Below are positions 7,360-15,941 of a stretch of 64,000 nt of DNA, in pieces. This stretch comes from an uncultured Clostridia bacterium (GTDB taxonomy: Bacteria; Bacillota; Clostridia; Christensenellales; Aristaeellaceae). How positions within the stretch are numbered: the stretch's first letter is position 1; the number at the start of each line of letters is the position of its first letter. The stretch is from contig CAKTWP010000012.1 of NCBI GenBank assembly GCA_934630705.1, forward strand, positions 1 through 64,000, given 5' to 3'. Made by a program: the position numbers and the translations under genes. The notes under the pieces were generated by a model. The model was not told the DNA's origin. It made no database searches and saw only the letters and a list, made by a program, of their open reading frames with translations.

Positions 7360-7703
7360 TTGAGAGCATTCTCACATCCATTAAGAAACTCTTGGGAATT
7401 GAGGAGAGCTACGAGCACTTCGATGCTGACATTATCATGCATATCAACTCTGTTCTGGCGATTCTTGTCCAGCTTGGCGTTGGGCCTTCTAATGGATTCT
7501 CGATTTCCGGAAAGGACGAAACCTGGTCCGATTTCCTTGGGGCAGATTCTATTAACCTTGAAGGCGTAAAGACCTACGTCTATATGAAGGTCCGCTTGAT
7601 CTTCGACCCGCCTACAACCGCTGCCGCGATTGACAGCATGAACCGTCTCGTAAACGAATTCGAGTGGCGGTTGAATGCTACGGCGGACACGCCGGCTTCT
7701 TAA
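7356..7703 (+). CDS. Phage head-tail connector-like protein
   Basis: 115 aa, ATG overlapping the upstream stop (ATGA). It starts with a short helix (IESILTSIKKLLGI), then HFDADIIMHINSVLAILVQLGVG, then a segment ending KVRLIFDPPTTAAAIDSMNRLVNEFEWRLN. This helical layout resembles gp6/DUF-type head-tail connector adaptors of clostridial siphophages. Its place upstream of the terminase rather than after the capsid is slightly unusual. The assignment is moderate. Confidence 0.65.
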   Translation: MIESILTSIKKLLGIEESYEHFDADIIMHINSVLAILVQLGVGPSNGFSISGKDETWSDFLGADSINLEGVKTYVYMKVRLIFDPPTTAAAIDSMNRLVNEFEWRLNATADTPAS

Positions 7704-7706
7704 AGA

Positions 7707-7771
7707 TAATTATTCTGCAACATTTTGCAACAGAAATTTAATTGTGTGGGGGAGGTGGTGCATGGTATAAT
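7707..7771 (+). promoter_or_regulatory. Moron cassette 1 promoter region (shared with cassette 2)
   Basis: TATAAT at 7766-7771 with an extended TGG; upstream a block beginning TAATTATTCTG, then CAACA...CAACAGAAATTTAATT and a G-run. The same block precedes the second moron at 23682-23744. Within it, TGCAACA and TGCAACA are direct repeats. Confidence 0.75.
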
Positions 7772-7881
7772 ATACAAGGCAATATTCATAGATTGCTACG
7801 GTGGGCACACTGGCAGTGGGGATTCTGGTGATCCTCGCTGTTATTATAAGGCCATCAGATAGTGATTTAGGAGATGATCGA

Positions 7882-8328
7882 ATGAAAAAAATCTTTTCTG
7901 TTCTACTTGTGCTGATCTTGTGTTCTGGAGTTGCATTCGCTGAGACGATTGATTTTAAGTCTATGACTACTGATGAACTTATCAGTCTGTATCGCGAAAT
8001 CCAGCTTGAGCTTGGTGATCGAATCGGTCTCGGCTCTTCTAATCGAATCGGTCGTGGAAGCTACGTTGTCGGAAAAGATATCAAGGCTGGATATTATGAT
8101 TTTGTTTGTCTTGATACCGATTGTTTTGATAACGGCAGTCCCAATAATGACATTCGGATTTATCGTTTGGTTGACGATGATCCTGCGCAAAAAGGCGACA
8201 AAATTTTTTGGGAACTGAGATTCGCGATTGGTGCGCATGTAACATTCAATCTCGAAGATGGAACTCTGCTTAGCATTGATGGCTGTTCTGGTGAACTGGT
8301 CGCTATGTCACCCACTTGGTTGCCATAA
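7882..8328 (+). CDS. Exported moron protein 1
   Basis: 148 aa from ATG 7882 (AGGAG 8 nt upstream). There is a clear Sec signal peptide (MKKIFSVLLVLILCSGVAFA, cut before ET). The mature part starts with a short helix, MTTDELISLYREIQLEL-x-DRI, then a beta-rich domain with Y-x-VGKDIKAGYYDF. The same layout recurs in the protein at 23791, so the two are paralogues. Function unknown; as an exported product of a self-contained cassette within the late genes, it is a candidate lysogenic-conversion factor. Two in-frame starts upstream (GTG 7801) lack support. Confidence 0.75.
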   Translation: MKKIFSVLLVLILCSGVAFAETIDFKSMTTDELISLYREIQLELGDRIGLGSSNRIGRGSYVVGKDIKAGYYDFVCLDTDCFDNGSPNNDIRIYRLVDDDPAQKGDKIFWELRFAIGAHVTFNLEDGTLLSIDGCSGELVAMSPTWLP

Positions 8329-8348
8329 GTGAATTAGGAGTTAAGCAC

Positions 8349-8891
8349 ATGAAGAATCACATATTGCTACCTTGTGCAATCGCCATAATCGTCGCTCTTG
8401 TGTCTATTGTCGGGCTATTTCTACCATACATCGGATCGACTCCGGAATATACTGAATACCTCAAGACCGCTCCAAATCAAAAGCCATTCGAGTCGGCTGA
8501 TATAACCGCTGCGGATTCCGTGGATTTATCGCTTTACGAATACGCAAAGACGTATTACCAAGGCGGTGAAGAAATTTTCAGGAATAAGGCTGAAGGCATT
8601 TTCTACGCGGTTCTCTTTGCTTCGCCTGGAATTTTTGGATTCTTCGCATTGCTTTGCGCGTTAAGAAAAAAAGGATTTCCTCTTTTTCTACAATCGCTTT
8701 TTATCGGCGGCTCGTTCTATTTAATCAACTGGGATGTGGTCGACAGAAGGATCATGCCGCAAGACGGAAGAGTCTGGGGTATAGCACACAGCCTGTACTA
8801 TCCGATTTCTGTCATATTACTGATATGCGGCATCTGGATCTTTATTGTAAAGCATAAGATGAAGAAAGTAGAAAAGAAAAAAGAAGAGTAG
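8349..8891 (+). CDS. Integral membrane protein of moron cassette 1
   Basis: 180 aa from ATG 8349, preceded by TAGGAG. There are about four hydrophobic segments: residues ~5-28, ~85-105, ~112-132 and ~150-172. The charged tail is Lys-rich (KHKMKKVEKKKEE), expected to be cytoplasmic. A ~55-residue polar loop follows the first segment. No family recognised. It is co-transcribed with the exported protein upstream and followed by a strong terminator, so the two probably act together at the cell envelope of the lysogen. Confidence 0.7.
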   Translation: MKNHILLPCAIAIIVALVSIVGLFLPYIGSTPEYTEYLKTAPNQKPFESADITAADSVDLSLYEYAKTYYQGGEEIFRNKAEGIFYAVLFASPGIFGFFALLCALRKKGFPLFLQSLFIGGSFYLINWDVVDRRIMPQDGRVWGIAHSLYYPISVILLICGIWIFIVKHKMKKVEKKKEE

Positions 8892-8909
8892 CAACTCAGG
8901 CTGTATAGG

Positions 8910-8937
8910 AGCTCGGTTAAAAAGCCGGGCTTTTTTT
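8910..8937 (+). terminator. Rho-independent terminator closing moron cassette 1
   Basis: AGCTCGG (8910-8916) pairs with CCGGGCT (8925-8931, one T-G pair), followed by seven T. It separates the cassette from the next late gene. Confidence 0.85.
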
Positions 8938-8970
8938 ATGCCTATTTTCTGAGAAGGGAGGTATACTGAA

Positions 8971-9600
8971 ATGAGTGATGTGTTGGAACATCATGGCATT
9001 CTCGGTCAGAAATGGGGTGTCCGGCGTACTCCTGCCCAGCTTGGGCATGTAACTGGCGCAAAACCAAACGCCAGTGGTCAAACGAATAAGAGCAGCACTG
9101 CGGCTAAACCATCTGAAAAGAAAACGCCCGGAAAGGCCGCAAAGCGCCCTCAAGTGATGAGCGATGATGAACTTCGCCAGCGTATTCAGCGATTGAATAT
9201 GGAAGAACAGTACGACAACCTGGTTGCACGCCAAAAAGCTCGCAATACTGGCAAAGTCAAGAAAGCTCTTGGTGACGCTTTTGAAAAATTCGGGCGTGGT
9301 GTGCTCGATGTTGCTGTGAACAAGGCTCTCGACAAATTCTTTAATAAGGATGGTAAGTTCAAGATCGATGCGTGGAAGAATGCTGATGTGAACGATATGG
9401 ATGCCGATACTATTCAGAAAGTATCCAGATGGTATGCCAGTGCACAGTCGATCACTAAAGCCAGATCTGCTCTTGCACATTCTTCTGATAGCAGTTCGTC
9501 CTCTGCCCCATCTTCAAGTTCATCTCGTAGTAGTTCTTCTGTCGGCGATGATGTTGTTCGCGAGCGTAGTCGCATGATGAGGAGACTCGGGACGAGGTGA
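8971..9600 (+). CDS. Phage structural-region protein with HHGILGQKWGVRR tag
   Basis: 209 aa. Residues 7-26 read HHGILGQKWGVRRTPAQLGH, a short motif repeated in the gene at 11343. Next comes a basic linker, then MSDDELRQRIQRLNMEEQYDNL (~63-84), a helical segment typical of minor head-region proteins, and a Ser-rich C-terminal tail with an Arg-rich end. The enzyme or structural role is unknown; I infer a virion-associated or head-morphogenesis protein. A GGGAGG ribosome site precedes the ATG. It is the first late gene after moron cassette 1. Confidence 0.65.
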   Translation: MSDVLEHHGILGQKWGVRRTPAQLGHVTGAKPNASGQTNKSSTAAKPSEKKTPGKAAKRPQVMSDDELRQRIQRLNMEEQYDNLVARQKARNTGKVKKALGDAFEKFGRGVLDVAVNKALDKFFNKDGKFKIDAWKNADVNDMDADTIQKVSRWYASAQSITKARSALAHSSDSSSSSAPSSSSSRSSSSVGDDVVRERSRMMRRLGTR

Positions 9601-9606
9601 TAAGTA

Positions 9607-11346
9607 TTGCTATCTAACACCGCCGTTCCAAAATATTATGGAGAGTTCCGAGACGCTGTTATCCGAGGAGAAATTCCAATCAATGCCGAGATTGAAATGG
9701 AGATGCATCGAATCGATGATCTCATTGACGATCCTGACGTTTGGTATGACGACGACGCCATTAAAGGCTTCATCGAATACTGTGAAGAGGAATTGACATT
9801 AACCGATGGTTCTGATGTAAAACTGCTTGATAGCTTCAAACTATGGGCGGAACAGATCTTTGGTTGGTATGTCTACGAAACTCGCGTTGTGCCGAAACCC
9901 AGAAGGAACGGTACGATTCGTTACATCCGTAAACGCATCAAAAAGCGACTGACCAACAAGCAGTTTCTGATCGTTGCCAGAGGCGCAGCCAAGACGATGT
10001 ACGCCAGCTTCATCCAGAGTTTCTTTCTGAATATCGATAACAGCACTACTCATCAGATTGCGACAGCTTTTACCATGAGACAGGCCGAGGAAACTCTGTC
10101 ACCAATTCGTACTGCTATCACTCGCGCCCGTGGCCCCCTATTCAAGTTTCTTACTGAGGGCAGTTTGCAGAATACTACCGGGTCTCGCGCGAATCGAGTA
10201 AAGCTTGCAAGTACCAAAAAGGGAATTCAGAATTTCCTCACAGATAGCTATATCGAGACTGTCCCTATGAGCATCGACAAGCTGCAATCAATGCGAACCA
10301 AGATCGCAACCATCGATGAATGGCTTTCCTGCGATGTTCGAGAAAATGTCGTCAACGCCATCGAACAAGGCTCCTCCAAAATAGATGATTACCTGATCGT
10401 CGCTATCAGTTCCGAAGGAACCGTGCGAAATGCTATCGGTGACACCATGAAGATGGAACTGATGAAGATTCTCAAAGGAGAATTGGAACAGCCTTGGGTG
10501 AGTATCTGGTACTATCGTTTGGATTCTATCGACGAGGTAAAGAATCCCGCAATGTGGCTCAAGGCCAATCCAAACTTGGGAAAGACCGTCACTTATGAGA
10601 CTTACTCTCGTGACGTAGCCAAGATCGAGAAGTCGCCAGCGGACAAGAATGAAATTCTCGCCAAGCGTTTCGGTATTCCGATGGAGGGTCTGTCCTATTT
10701 CTTCACCTATGAAGAGATTCAGAAACATGCCAAGCGTAGTTACTGGCAGATGCCTTGCGCTCTTGGTGCTGACCTTTCTCAGGGTGACGACTTTTGTGCG
10801 TTTACGTTTATTTTCCCGTTGCGTGATGGCTGCTTTGGTGTAAAGACCAGAAACTACATTTCTCAGCTGACCTTTGACCGGCTCCCAGCTGCCATGCACA
10901 TCAAGTATGAGGAGTTCATTGAAGAAGGCAGTCTCATCGTAATGGATGGCACCGTACTCGATATGATGGCTGTTTACGAGGATCTCGACCAGCATATCTC
11001 TGAAATGGAATATGACGTGCGTTGTCTCGGCTACGATCCTTATAATGCTAAGGAATTCATTGCACGATGGGAAGCTGAAAACAGTCCCTTTGGCATCGAG
11101 AAGGTTATTCAGGGGGCAAAAACAGAATCCGTTCCTTTGGGCGAGCTAAAGAAGCTGTCCGAGGAGCGGATGCTTTTGTTTGACGAGAGCCTTATGACTT
11201 TTGCTATGGGCAACTGTATCGCGGTTGAGGACACCAACGGTAATCGTAAGCTTGTTAAGAAGCGTTATGAGCAGAAGATCGATGCTGTTGCGGCTATGAT
11301 GGATGCCTATATCGCATACAAAATCAATAGGGAGGCGTTTGATTGA
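9607..11346 (+). CDS. terL: Terminase large subunit
   Basis: 579 aa, TTG start after GAGGTGA. The ATPase part has a variant Walker A, LIVARGAAKTMYA (~120-132), and a Walker B, IATIDEW (~237-243). The C-terminal RNase H-like nuclease has ALGADLSQGDD (~383-393), LIVMDGT and the late acidic DAVAAMMDAY (~563-572). This is the motor that packages DNA into the prohead and cuts it. Length and motif order fit the HK97-like (Terminase_1/YmfN) group. The stop overlaps the next TTG start by 4 nt. Confidence 0.92.
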   Translation: MLSNTAVPKYYGEFRDAVIRGEIPINAEIEMEMHRIDDLIDDPDVWYDDDAIKGFIEYCEEELTLTDGSDVKLLDSFKLWAEQIFGWYVYETRVVPKPRRNGTIRYIRKRIKKRLTNKQFLIVARGAAKTMYASFIQSFFLNIDNSTTHQIATAFTMRQAEETLSPIRTAITRARGPLFKFLTEGSLQNTTGSRANRVKLASTKKGIQNFLTDSYIETVPMSIDKLQSMRTKIATIDEWLSCDVRENVVNAIEQGSSKIDDYLIVAISSEGTVRNAIGDTMKMELMKILKGELEQPWVSIWYYRLDSIDEVKNPAMWLKANPNLGKTVTYETYSRDVAKIEKSPADKNEILAKRFGIPMEGLSYFFTYEEIQKHAKRSYWQMPCALGADLSQGDDFCAFTFIFPLRDGCFGVKTRNYISQLTFDRLPAAMHIKYEEFIEEGSLIVMDGTVLDMMAVYEDLDQHISEMEYDVRCLGYDPYNAKEFIARWEAENSPFGIEKVIQGAKTESVPLGELKKLSEERMLLFDESLMTFAMGNCIAVEDTNGNRKLVKKRYEQKIDAVAAMMDAYIAYKINREAFD

Positions 11347-11834
11347 GCATCTTCGACAGCTCTTACTGTGGTTCTATCTGGCACCACGGAATCAAAGGCC
11401 AGAGATGGGGTGTTCGGCACACTCCCGAACAGCTTGGTCATGAATCGTCTTCGTTTGGGCCGGTTGCAAAAGCCGAAAAAGGTGTTAAAATAGTAGATGG
11501 TGTATACCATAGCAGTAACGGTTTTACTGCTGCTGTGGCCAAGTTCACAAAATACTTTTTAGATCCTGAAAAGCCACATGCAAAGGAATTCTTTGATGTT
11601 GGCTATAAGCAAAGCGATTCTGATCTCTTGTTTAGGCACATCGAAGAAGGATTCGACTTATCCAAGAGAAGCGGAACTCGGAAGAATGAAAGAGGCCAGG
11701 AGCAGTTTCGAATTTCTATGAATCTTGGCGTGGTTCAGAAGAAACCATTTACTACCGCCTGGCAGATTGACAAAGAAGGCGACAAGCCGAAACTGACTTC
11801 CGCATATCGGGATCGCAGAAGTAAAGGAGAGTGA
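11343..11834 (+). CDS. Second HHG...WGVR-tagged phage protein
   Basis: 163 aa, TTG start overlapping the terminase stop. Residues 14-33 are HHGIKGQRWGVRHTPEQLGH, matching the tag of the 8971 gene at 14 or more of 20 positions. The rest (~50-160) forms an alpha/beta domain ending FTTAWQIDKEGDKPKLTSAYRD, reminiscent of small DUF6883-like domains seen in phage head proteins and polymorphic toxins; this likeness is from memory and weak. Likely delivered with or built into the capsid, by analogy with the tagged protein upstream. Confidence 0.55.
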   Translation: MSIFDSSYCGSIWHHGIKGQRWGVRHTPEQLGHESSSFGPVAKAEKGVKIVDGVYHSSNGFTAAVAKFTKYFLDPEKPHAKEFFDVGYKQSDSDLLFRHIEEGFDLSKRSGTRKNERGQEQFRISMNLGVVQKKPFTTAWQIDKEGDKPKLTSAYRDRRSKGE

Positions 11835-11841
11835 TAATACC

Positions 11842-12042
11842 ATGTTCTCGGAATTCGATCGCGTTCATATTAAGGGAAAGAACGTGATTGGCGAAATAAT
11901 CGACATTCATCAGGCAAAGGACGGCACCACCTGTTACACCATTGAGAGCGAACGGGAAGGCCCGATCAATGACCCTGACGCCTGGAATGATGTCAGATTT
12001 CCGCAGTTCATCTGTACAGAAGATCAGCTGGAGCATGTGTAA
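11842..12042 (+). CDS. Small phage protein, function unknown
   Basis: 66 aa from ATG 11842, with AAAGGAG ~12 nt upstream. It appears to be a small beta-barrel-like protein (DRVHIKGKNVIGEIIDIHQAKDGTTCYTIESE) with an acidic second half. No known family recognised. It ends just before a strong terminator that separates it from the portal gene. Confidence 0.6.
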   Translation: MFSEFDRVHIKGKNVIGEIIDIHQAKDGTTCYTIESEREGPINDPDAWNDVRFPQFICTEDQLEHV

Positions 12043-12056
12043 TACAGCTCTCTGAT

Positions 12057-12095
12057 GACTCCGAACCGTCAAAATGGTTTGGGGTCTTTTTTTTT
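12057..12095 (+). terminator. Rho-independent terminator inside the head gene cluster
   Basis: GACTCCGAACC (12057-12067) pairs with GGTTTGGGGTC (12076-12086) and is followed by eight or more T. It lies between terL-linked genes and the portal, so late transcription must read through or restart here. Confidence 0.85.
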
Positions 12096-12134
12096 ATGCC
12101 ATTTTTCAAACTGACTATACAGGAGGAGACCGAT

Positions 12135-13400
12135 ATGCCATTGATGAACAGGCTTAAACATGCCTGGAACACCTTTAAGAACAAGGACCCCACTGCCTAC
12201 ATTCAAACCGGTGTTTCATATGCCGGTGGCTATCGTCCTGATCGGCCCCGATTCAGCAGAGGAAACGAGCGTTCTATTGTAACTTCTGTTTACAATCGCA
12301 TTGCCATGGATGCTGCGGCTATGAATGTTCGTCATGTCCGGCTGGATAAGAATGGGCGCTATCTGGAGGAGATGAAATCTGGTCTGAACAACTGCCTGTC
12401 TCTGGAAGCTAATATCGACCAGACTGGCCGAGGGTTCATCCAGGATGTTGTAATGAGCATGTTGGATGAAGGATGCGTTGCCATCGTGCCGGTTGATACA
12501 GACATCGATCCCGAAGAGCGCGAAGGCGTCAAGATTCTGACTATGCGGACCGGAAAAATCGTCGACTGGGACCCGAAACATGTTCGGGTACAGTTATATA
12601 ACGAAGAAATCGGTCGCCGCGAGGAAGTGACACTGCCGAAATCCATCATTTCGATTGTTGAGAATCCATTGTATGCGGTTATCAATGAACCGAACTCCAC
12701 CATGCAGCGACTGGTCCGAAAACTTAGTTTGCTGGATGTTGTGGATGAGAAAACCAGCAGCGGAAAACTGGATCTTATCATCCAGCTTCCCTACGTCATC
12801 AAGACGGAGGCCCGTAGACAGCAGGCGGAATCGCGACGTAAAGACATTGAGACTCAGCTTGCCGAGGGCAAGTATGGTATTGCCTATACTGATGGCACAG
12901 AACGGATCACACAGTTGAACCGGCCGGTCGAGAATAATCTGATGAAGCAGATTGAGTATCTCACCAGTATGCTGTATAGCCAGCTCGGTATTACTCAGGC
13001 AATTCTCGATGGATCGGCCGATGAAAAGACGATGCTGAATTACTATAATCGGACAATCGAGCCGATTCTTGCAGCCATCACCGATGAGATGAAGCGGAAA
13101 TTCCTCAGTAAGACAGCTCGTTCTCAGAATCAGACCGTCACTTTCTTCCGTGATCCGTTCAAGCTGGTTCCTGTCAATGATATCGCGGAGATCGCTGATA
13201 AGTTTACTCGTAACGAAATCATGACCTCCAATGAGATCAGACAGATTATCGGCATGAAGCCAAGCGATGATCCCAATGCTGATGTTCTGAGGAACAAGAA
13301 TCTGAGCGCTTCTGATGAGGAAAAGAAAGCGCTGCTGCCGGCCGGTTCAGGACCGGGCGATTCCAACAAAGAAGAAAAGGAGACAGGTCAAAATGGATAA
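12135..13400 (+). CDS. Portal protein
   Basis: About 421 aa from ATG 12135 (AGGAGGAG 6 nt upstream; an in-frame ATG at 12096 lies in the terminator tail and is unlikely). Portal features: an N-terminal YNRIAMDAAAMNVRHVRLD helix, a mid-protein beta region with the WDPKHVRVQLYN strand, IIQLPYVIK, and the long helix with MLNYYNRTIEPILAAITDEMKRKFL near the C-terminus, followed by a Ser/Glu-rich tail. It forms the dodecameric ring at the packaging vertex. The 3' end overlaps the protease-capsid gene by 8 nt. Confidence 0.88.
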   Translation: MPLMNRLKHAWNTFKNKDPTAYIQTGVSYAGGYRPDRPRFSRGNERSIVTSVYNRIAMDAAAMNVRHVRLDKNGRYLEEMKSGLNNCLSLEANIDQTGRGFIQDVVMSMLDEGCVAIVPVDTDIDPEEREGVKILTMRTGKIVDWDPKHVRVQLYNEEIGRREEVTLPKSIISIVENPLYAVINEPNSTMQRLVRKLSLLDVVDEKTSSGKLDLIIQLPYVIKTEARRQQAESRRKDIETQLAEGKYGIAYTDGTERITQLNRPVENNLMKQIEYLTSMLYSQLGITQAILDGSADEKTMLNYYNRTIEPILAAITDEMKRKFLSKTARSQNQTVTFFRDPFKLVPVNDIAEIADKFTRNEIMTSNEIRQIIGMKPSDDPNADVLRNKNLSASDEEKKALLPAGSGPGDSNKEEKETGQNG

Positions 13401-15291
13401 GAAATTTGATTTCGCTGGCTGGGCGACTCGCGCAAATCGGCGCTGTTCGGACGGCCGCGTTATCGTGAAGGATGCCTTTAAGGACTGCGACGGCAAACGT
13501 GTTCCGCTTGTGTGGAACCATCGCCATAGCGAGCCTGAGAATATTCTCGGCTACGCAATCCTTCACAGTGTAGACGGTGATATTCGCACTGAGTGCTATT
13601 TCAATGGCACTGAGAGCGGCCAGACCGCAAAGGAACTGGTTCTGCACGGTGATATTAACCAGCTTTCCATCTACGCCAACCAGCTCAAAGAGCAGGGTAA
13701 GAATGTGCTGCACGGCATCATTCGCGAAGTTAGTCTCGTGCTGGCTGGTGCGAATCCCGGTGCATTCATCGACTCCGTGATTGCTCACAATGAGGACGGT
13801 ACCGTCGTTGAAGATCGTGAGCAGGGCATTCTGTTCACCGGTGAGTTCATTGAGCTTTATCACTCTGATGAAGAAGATGAGCAGAAATCCGATGACGGTC
13901 AGAAGGAGCCTGAGCAGGCCGAAGATGGCGAGCTCAAGCAGGCTGACGAAGACCAGAAAGAAGACAACGAGCAGAAGGGCGAGACCGCCCGTGATGTCTT
14001 CAACACGCTGACTGAAAAACAGCAGGTGGTCGTGATGGCGATGCTCGAAGAAGCCATCAAGAAGAATGAGGATGAAGAATCCAACGACAACTCCAATGAG
14101 GAGAAGAAGAAAGAGGAGGAAACTGAAATGAAGCACAATGTGTTTGATCAGGGTACCGAAAACAAGGAAGCCGTACTGAGCCATGCCGATGGCGCTGCGA
14201 TCGTCGAACTGGCGAAGAGCTACGGCGGTGGTTCCCTGAAGGCTGCTTATGATGCCTACATCGATGAGAAGAAGAGCACTCTGGCCCATGCCGACAATGA
14301 TCTTGGCGTCAAGAACATTGCCCAGCTGTTCCCGGAGTACGCGAATCTCAAGCCCGGCGCTCCCGAGCTGCTGACCACCGATCAGGGCTGGATCGGCAAG
14401 GTGCTGGCGAAGGTTCATAAGAGCCCCATCAGCCGCATTCGTACCCGTCAGGCTGATGTTCGTGACATCACCACCCGTCGTGCTAAGGGCTATACCAAGG
14501 GCACCCAGAAGACTGATGCCCACAACATCGAGATCATCAGCCGTACCACTGATCCCGTGACGGTCTACATCCGCTCCAAGCTGGATCGTGACGACATCCT
14601 CGATATCACTGATTTCGATATCGTCGCCTACATGTACAACCTGGATCGCATGAACCTGAACGAGGAACTGGCTCGTCAGATCACCATCGGTGATGGCCGC
14701 AGCGGTGAAGGCAGCATCGATCCCACCAAGATCCGTCCGATCTGGCTGGATGATGAGATGTATTGCATGCACAAGACCGTCGATATCAAGGCCATGCGCA
14801 CCGAGCTGACCGGCACCAATTCCGCCGCTAACTTCGGCGAGAACTATGTGTATGCGGAGGCCGTCATCCAGACCCTGCTGTATGCCCGTGAGAAGTACAA
14901 GGGTTCCGGCAATCCCGACTTCCTGTGCACTCCCCATCTGGTGAATGTGATGCTGCTGGCTCGCGACCTGAACGGCCGCCGGATCTATGACAATATCAAC
15001 GAACTGAGGGCTGCGCTGAATGTCAATGAGATCATCACTGTTGAGCAGTATGAAGGCAAGACCCGCACTGCCACCGTGGAACAGGCCCAGAAGACCTTTG
15101 AGCTTCTGGGTCTGCTGGTGAACTTTGATGACTACAGCCTGGGCGCTACCAAGGGCGGCGAGATTACCCACTTCCAGCAGTTCGATATCAACTTCAACCA
15201 GGAAGTCAGCCTGTTGGAGACCCGCTGCTCCGGTGCTCTGACCCGCCCCTTCTCCGCCATCGCGCTGGAGACCGACGTGACTGGCGGCTGA
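13393..15291 (+). CDS. Prohead protease-major capsid protein fusion (HK97 fold)
   Basis: 632 aa. Residues ~1-140 are an S78-type prohead protease: VPLVWNHRH carries the catalytic His and REVSLVLAGANPGA the Ser region. Residues ~140-245 are a charged, Glu/Lys-rich scaffold-like (delta) segment. From residue 246 (MKHNVFDQ...) starts the major capsid protein, with VLSHADG and KLDRDDILDITDFDIVAYM typical of clostridial phage capsids. Fusion lets protease and scaffold be carried on the same chain and cut off during maturation. An internal ATG at 14128 with GAGGAGG 8 nt upstream could also give free capsid protein. Confidence 0.88.
   Translation: MDKKFDFAGWATRANRRCSDGRVIVKDAFKDCDGKRVPLVWNHRHSEPENILGYAILHSVDGDIRTECYFNGTESGQTAKELVLHGDINQLSIYANQLKEQGKNVLHGIIREVSLVLAGANPGAFIDSVIAHNEDGTVVEDREQGILFTGEFIELYHSDEEDEQKSDDGQKEPEQAEDGELKQADEDQKEDNEQKGETARDVFNTLTEKQQVVVMAMLEEAIKKNEDEESNDNSNEEKKKEEETEMKHNVFDQGTENKEAVLSHADGAAIVELAKSYGGGSLKAAYDAYIDEKKSTLAHADNDLGVKNIAQLFPEYANLKPGAPELLTTDQGWIGKVLAKVHKSPISRIRTRQADVRDITTRRAKGYTKGTQKTDAHNIEIISRTTDPVTVYIRSKLDRDDILDITDFDIVAYMYNLDRMNLNEELARQITIGDGRSGEGSIDPTKIRPIWLDDEMYCMHKTVDIKAMRTELTGTNSAANFGENYVYAEAVIQTLLYAREKYKGSGNPDFLCTPHLVNVMLLARDLNGRRIYDNINELRAALNVNEIITVEQYEGKTRTATVEQAQKTFELLGLLVNFDDYSLGATKGGEITHFQQFDINFNQEVSLLETRCSGALTRPFSAIALETDVTGG
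14113..14130 (+). promoter_or_regulatory. Internal ribosome binding site and start for free capsid protein
   Basis: GAGGAGG (14113-14119) is 8 nt from an in-frame ATG (14128-14130) exactly at the protease/scaffold-capsid boundary. It predicts a second product of ~387 aa. Confidence 0.5.
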
Positions 15292-15309
15292 TTGGAGTGA
15301 ACCGTCAAA

Positions 15310-15633
15310 ATGGCAAAGTTTTACGGACAGGTAGGCTTTGCTGAAACGCAGGAAACGAGGCCGGGTATTTGGGAAGAGATCATCACTGAGCGTAATCACT
15401 ATGGCGATGTCCTTCCCAATATCCGGAAGCTGGAACCTGGGCAAAGCATCAATGATGATGTGACACTGAACAACAAGCTGAGCATCGTTGCCGACCCGTA
15501 TGCCCAACAACACTTCTTTGCCATTCGTTTTGTCAGGTGGATGGGCGCACTCTGGAAGGTCACAAATGTGGAAGTTCAGAGCCCCCGCCTGATCCTGACG
15601 GTTGGAGGTGTGTACAATGGGCCAACGAGTTGA
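15310..15633 (+). CDS. Head closure/connector protein
   Basis: 107 aa. A small beta-rich protein (FYGQVGFAETQETRPGIWEEIITERNHYGDVLPN...SIVADPYA...IRFVRWMGALWKVTNVEVQSPRLILTVGGVYNG). The layout matches the DUF7253-like head-closure proteins that sit just after the capsid in clostridial siphophages. Its 3' end overlaps the next gene by 17 nt. Confidence 0.75.
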   Translation: MAKFYGQVGFAETQETRPGIWEEIITERNHYGDVLPNIRKLEPGQSINDDVTLNNKLSIVADPYAQQHFFAIRFVRWMGALWKVTNVEVQSPRLILTVGGVYNGPTS

Positions 15634-15922
15634 TCTCCATGCATTGTTGGTGGCTGCGGTTGGCTCCAGGAATGTCTACTTCCAACCGCCTGAAGGATTT
15701 AAGATGTCCTATCCTTGCATTGTGTATGAGAGGGAACGCATTGAGAGCGATCATGCCAGTAATAAGCCCTATCTGCATCGCAAACGGTATTCTGTTACCG
15801 TTATCGACAAGGACCCGGAATCTGAAATTCCAGATCGGATTGCCGCATTCCCATCTTGCCGTCATGATCGGCATTTTGTGAATGACAATCTTCACCACGA
15901 TGTATTCACACTCTACTATTAA
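15617..15922 (+). CDS. Tail terminator-like minor tail protein
   Basis: 101 aa from ATG 15617 (GGAGG 8 nt upstream). VDLHALLVAAVGSRNVYFQPPEGFKMSYPCIVYERE then YSVTVIDKDPESEIPDRI is the pattern of tail terminator/completion proteins that cap the tube end that joins the head. The order (connector, this gene, major tail protein) supports the call. Confidence 0.7.
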   Translation: MGQRVDLHALLVAAVGSRNVYFQPPEGFKMSYPCIVYERERIESDHASNKPYLHRKRYSVTVIDKDPESEIPDRIAAFPSCRHDRHFVNDNLHHDVFTLYY

Positions 15923-15941
15923 ATTAAAGGAGGACTAAATC

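Noticed and set aside
13246..15513. Long minus-strand open frame (755 codons) opposite the capsid gene
   Set aside because: Shadow of the protease-capsid frame in codon-biased sequence; low-complexity Leu/Ile-rich translation and no motif.
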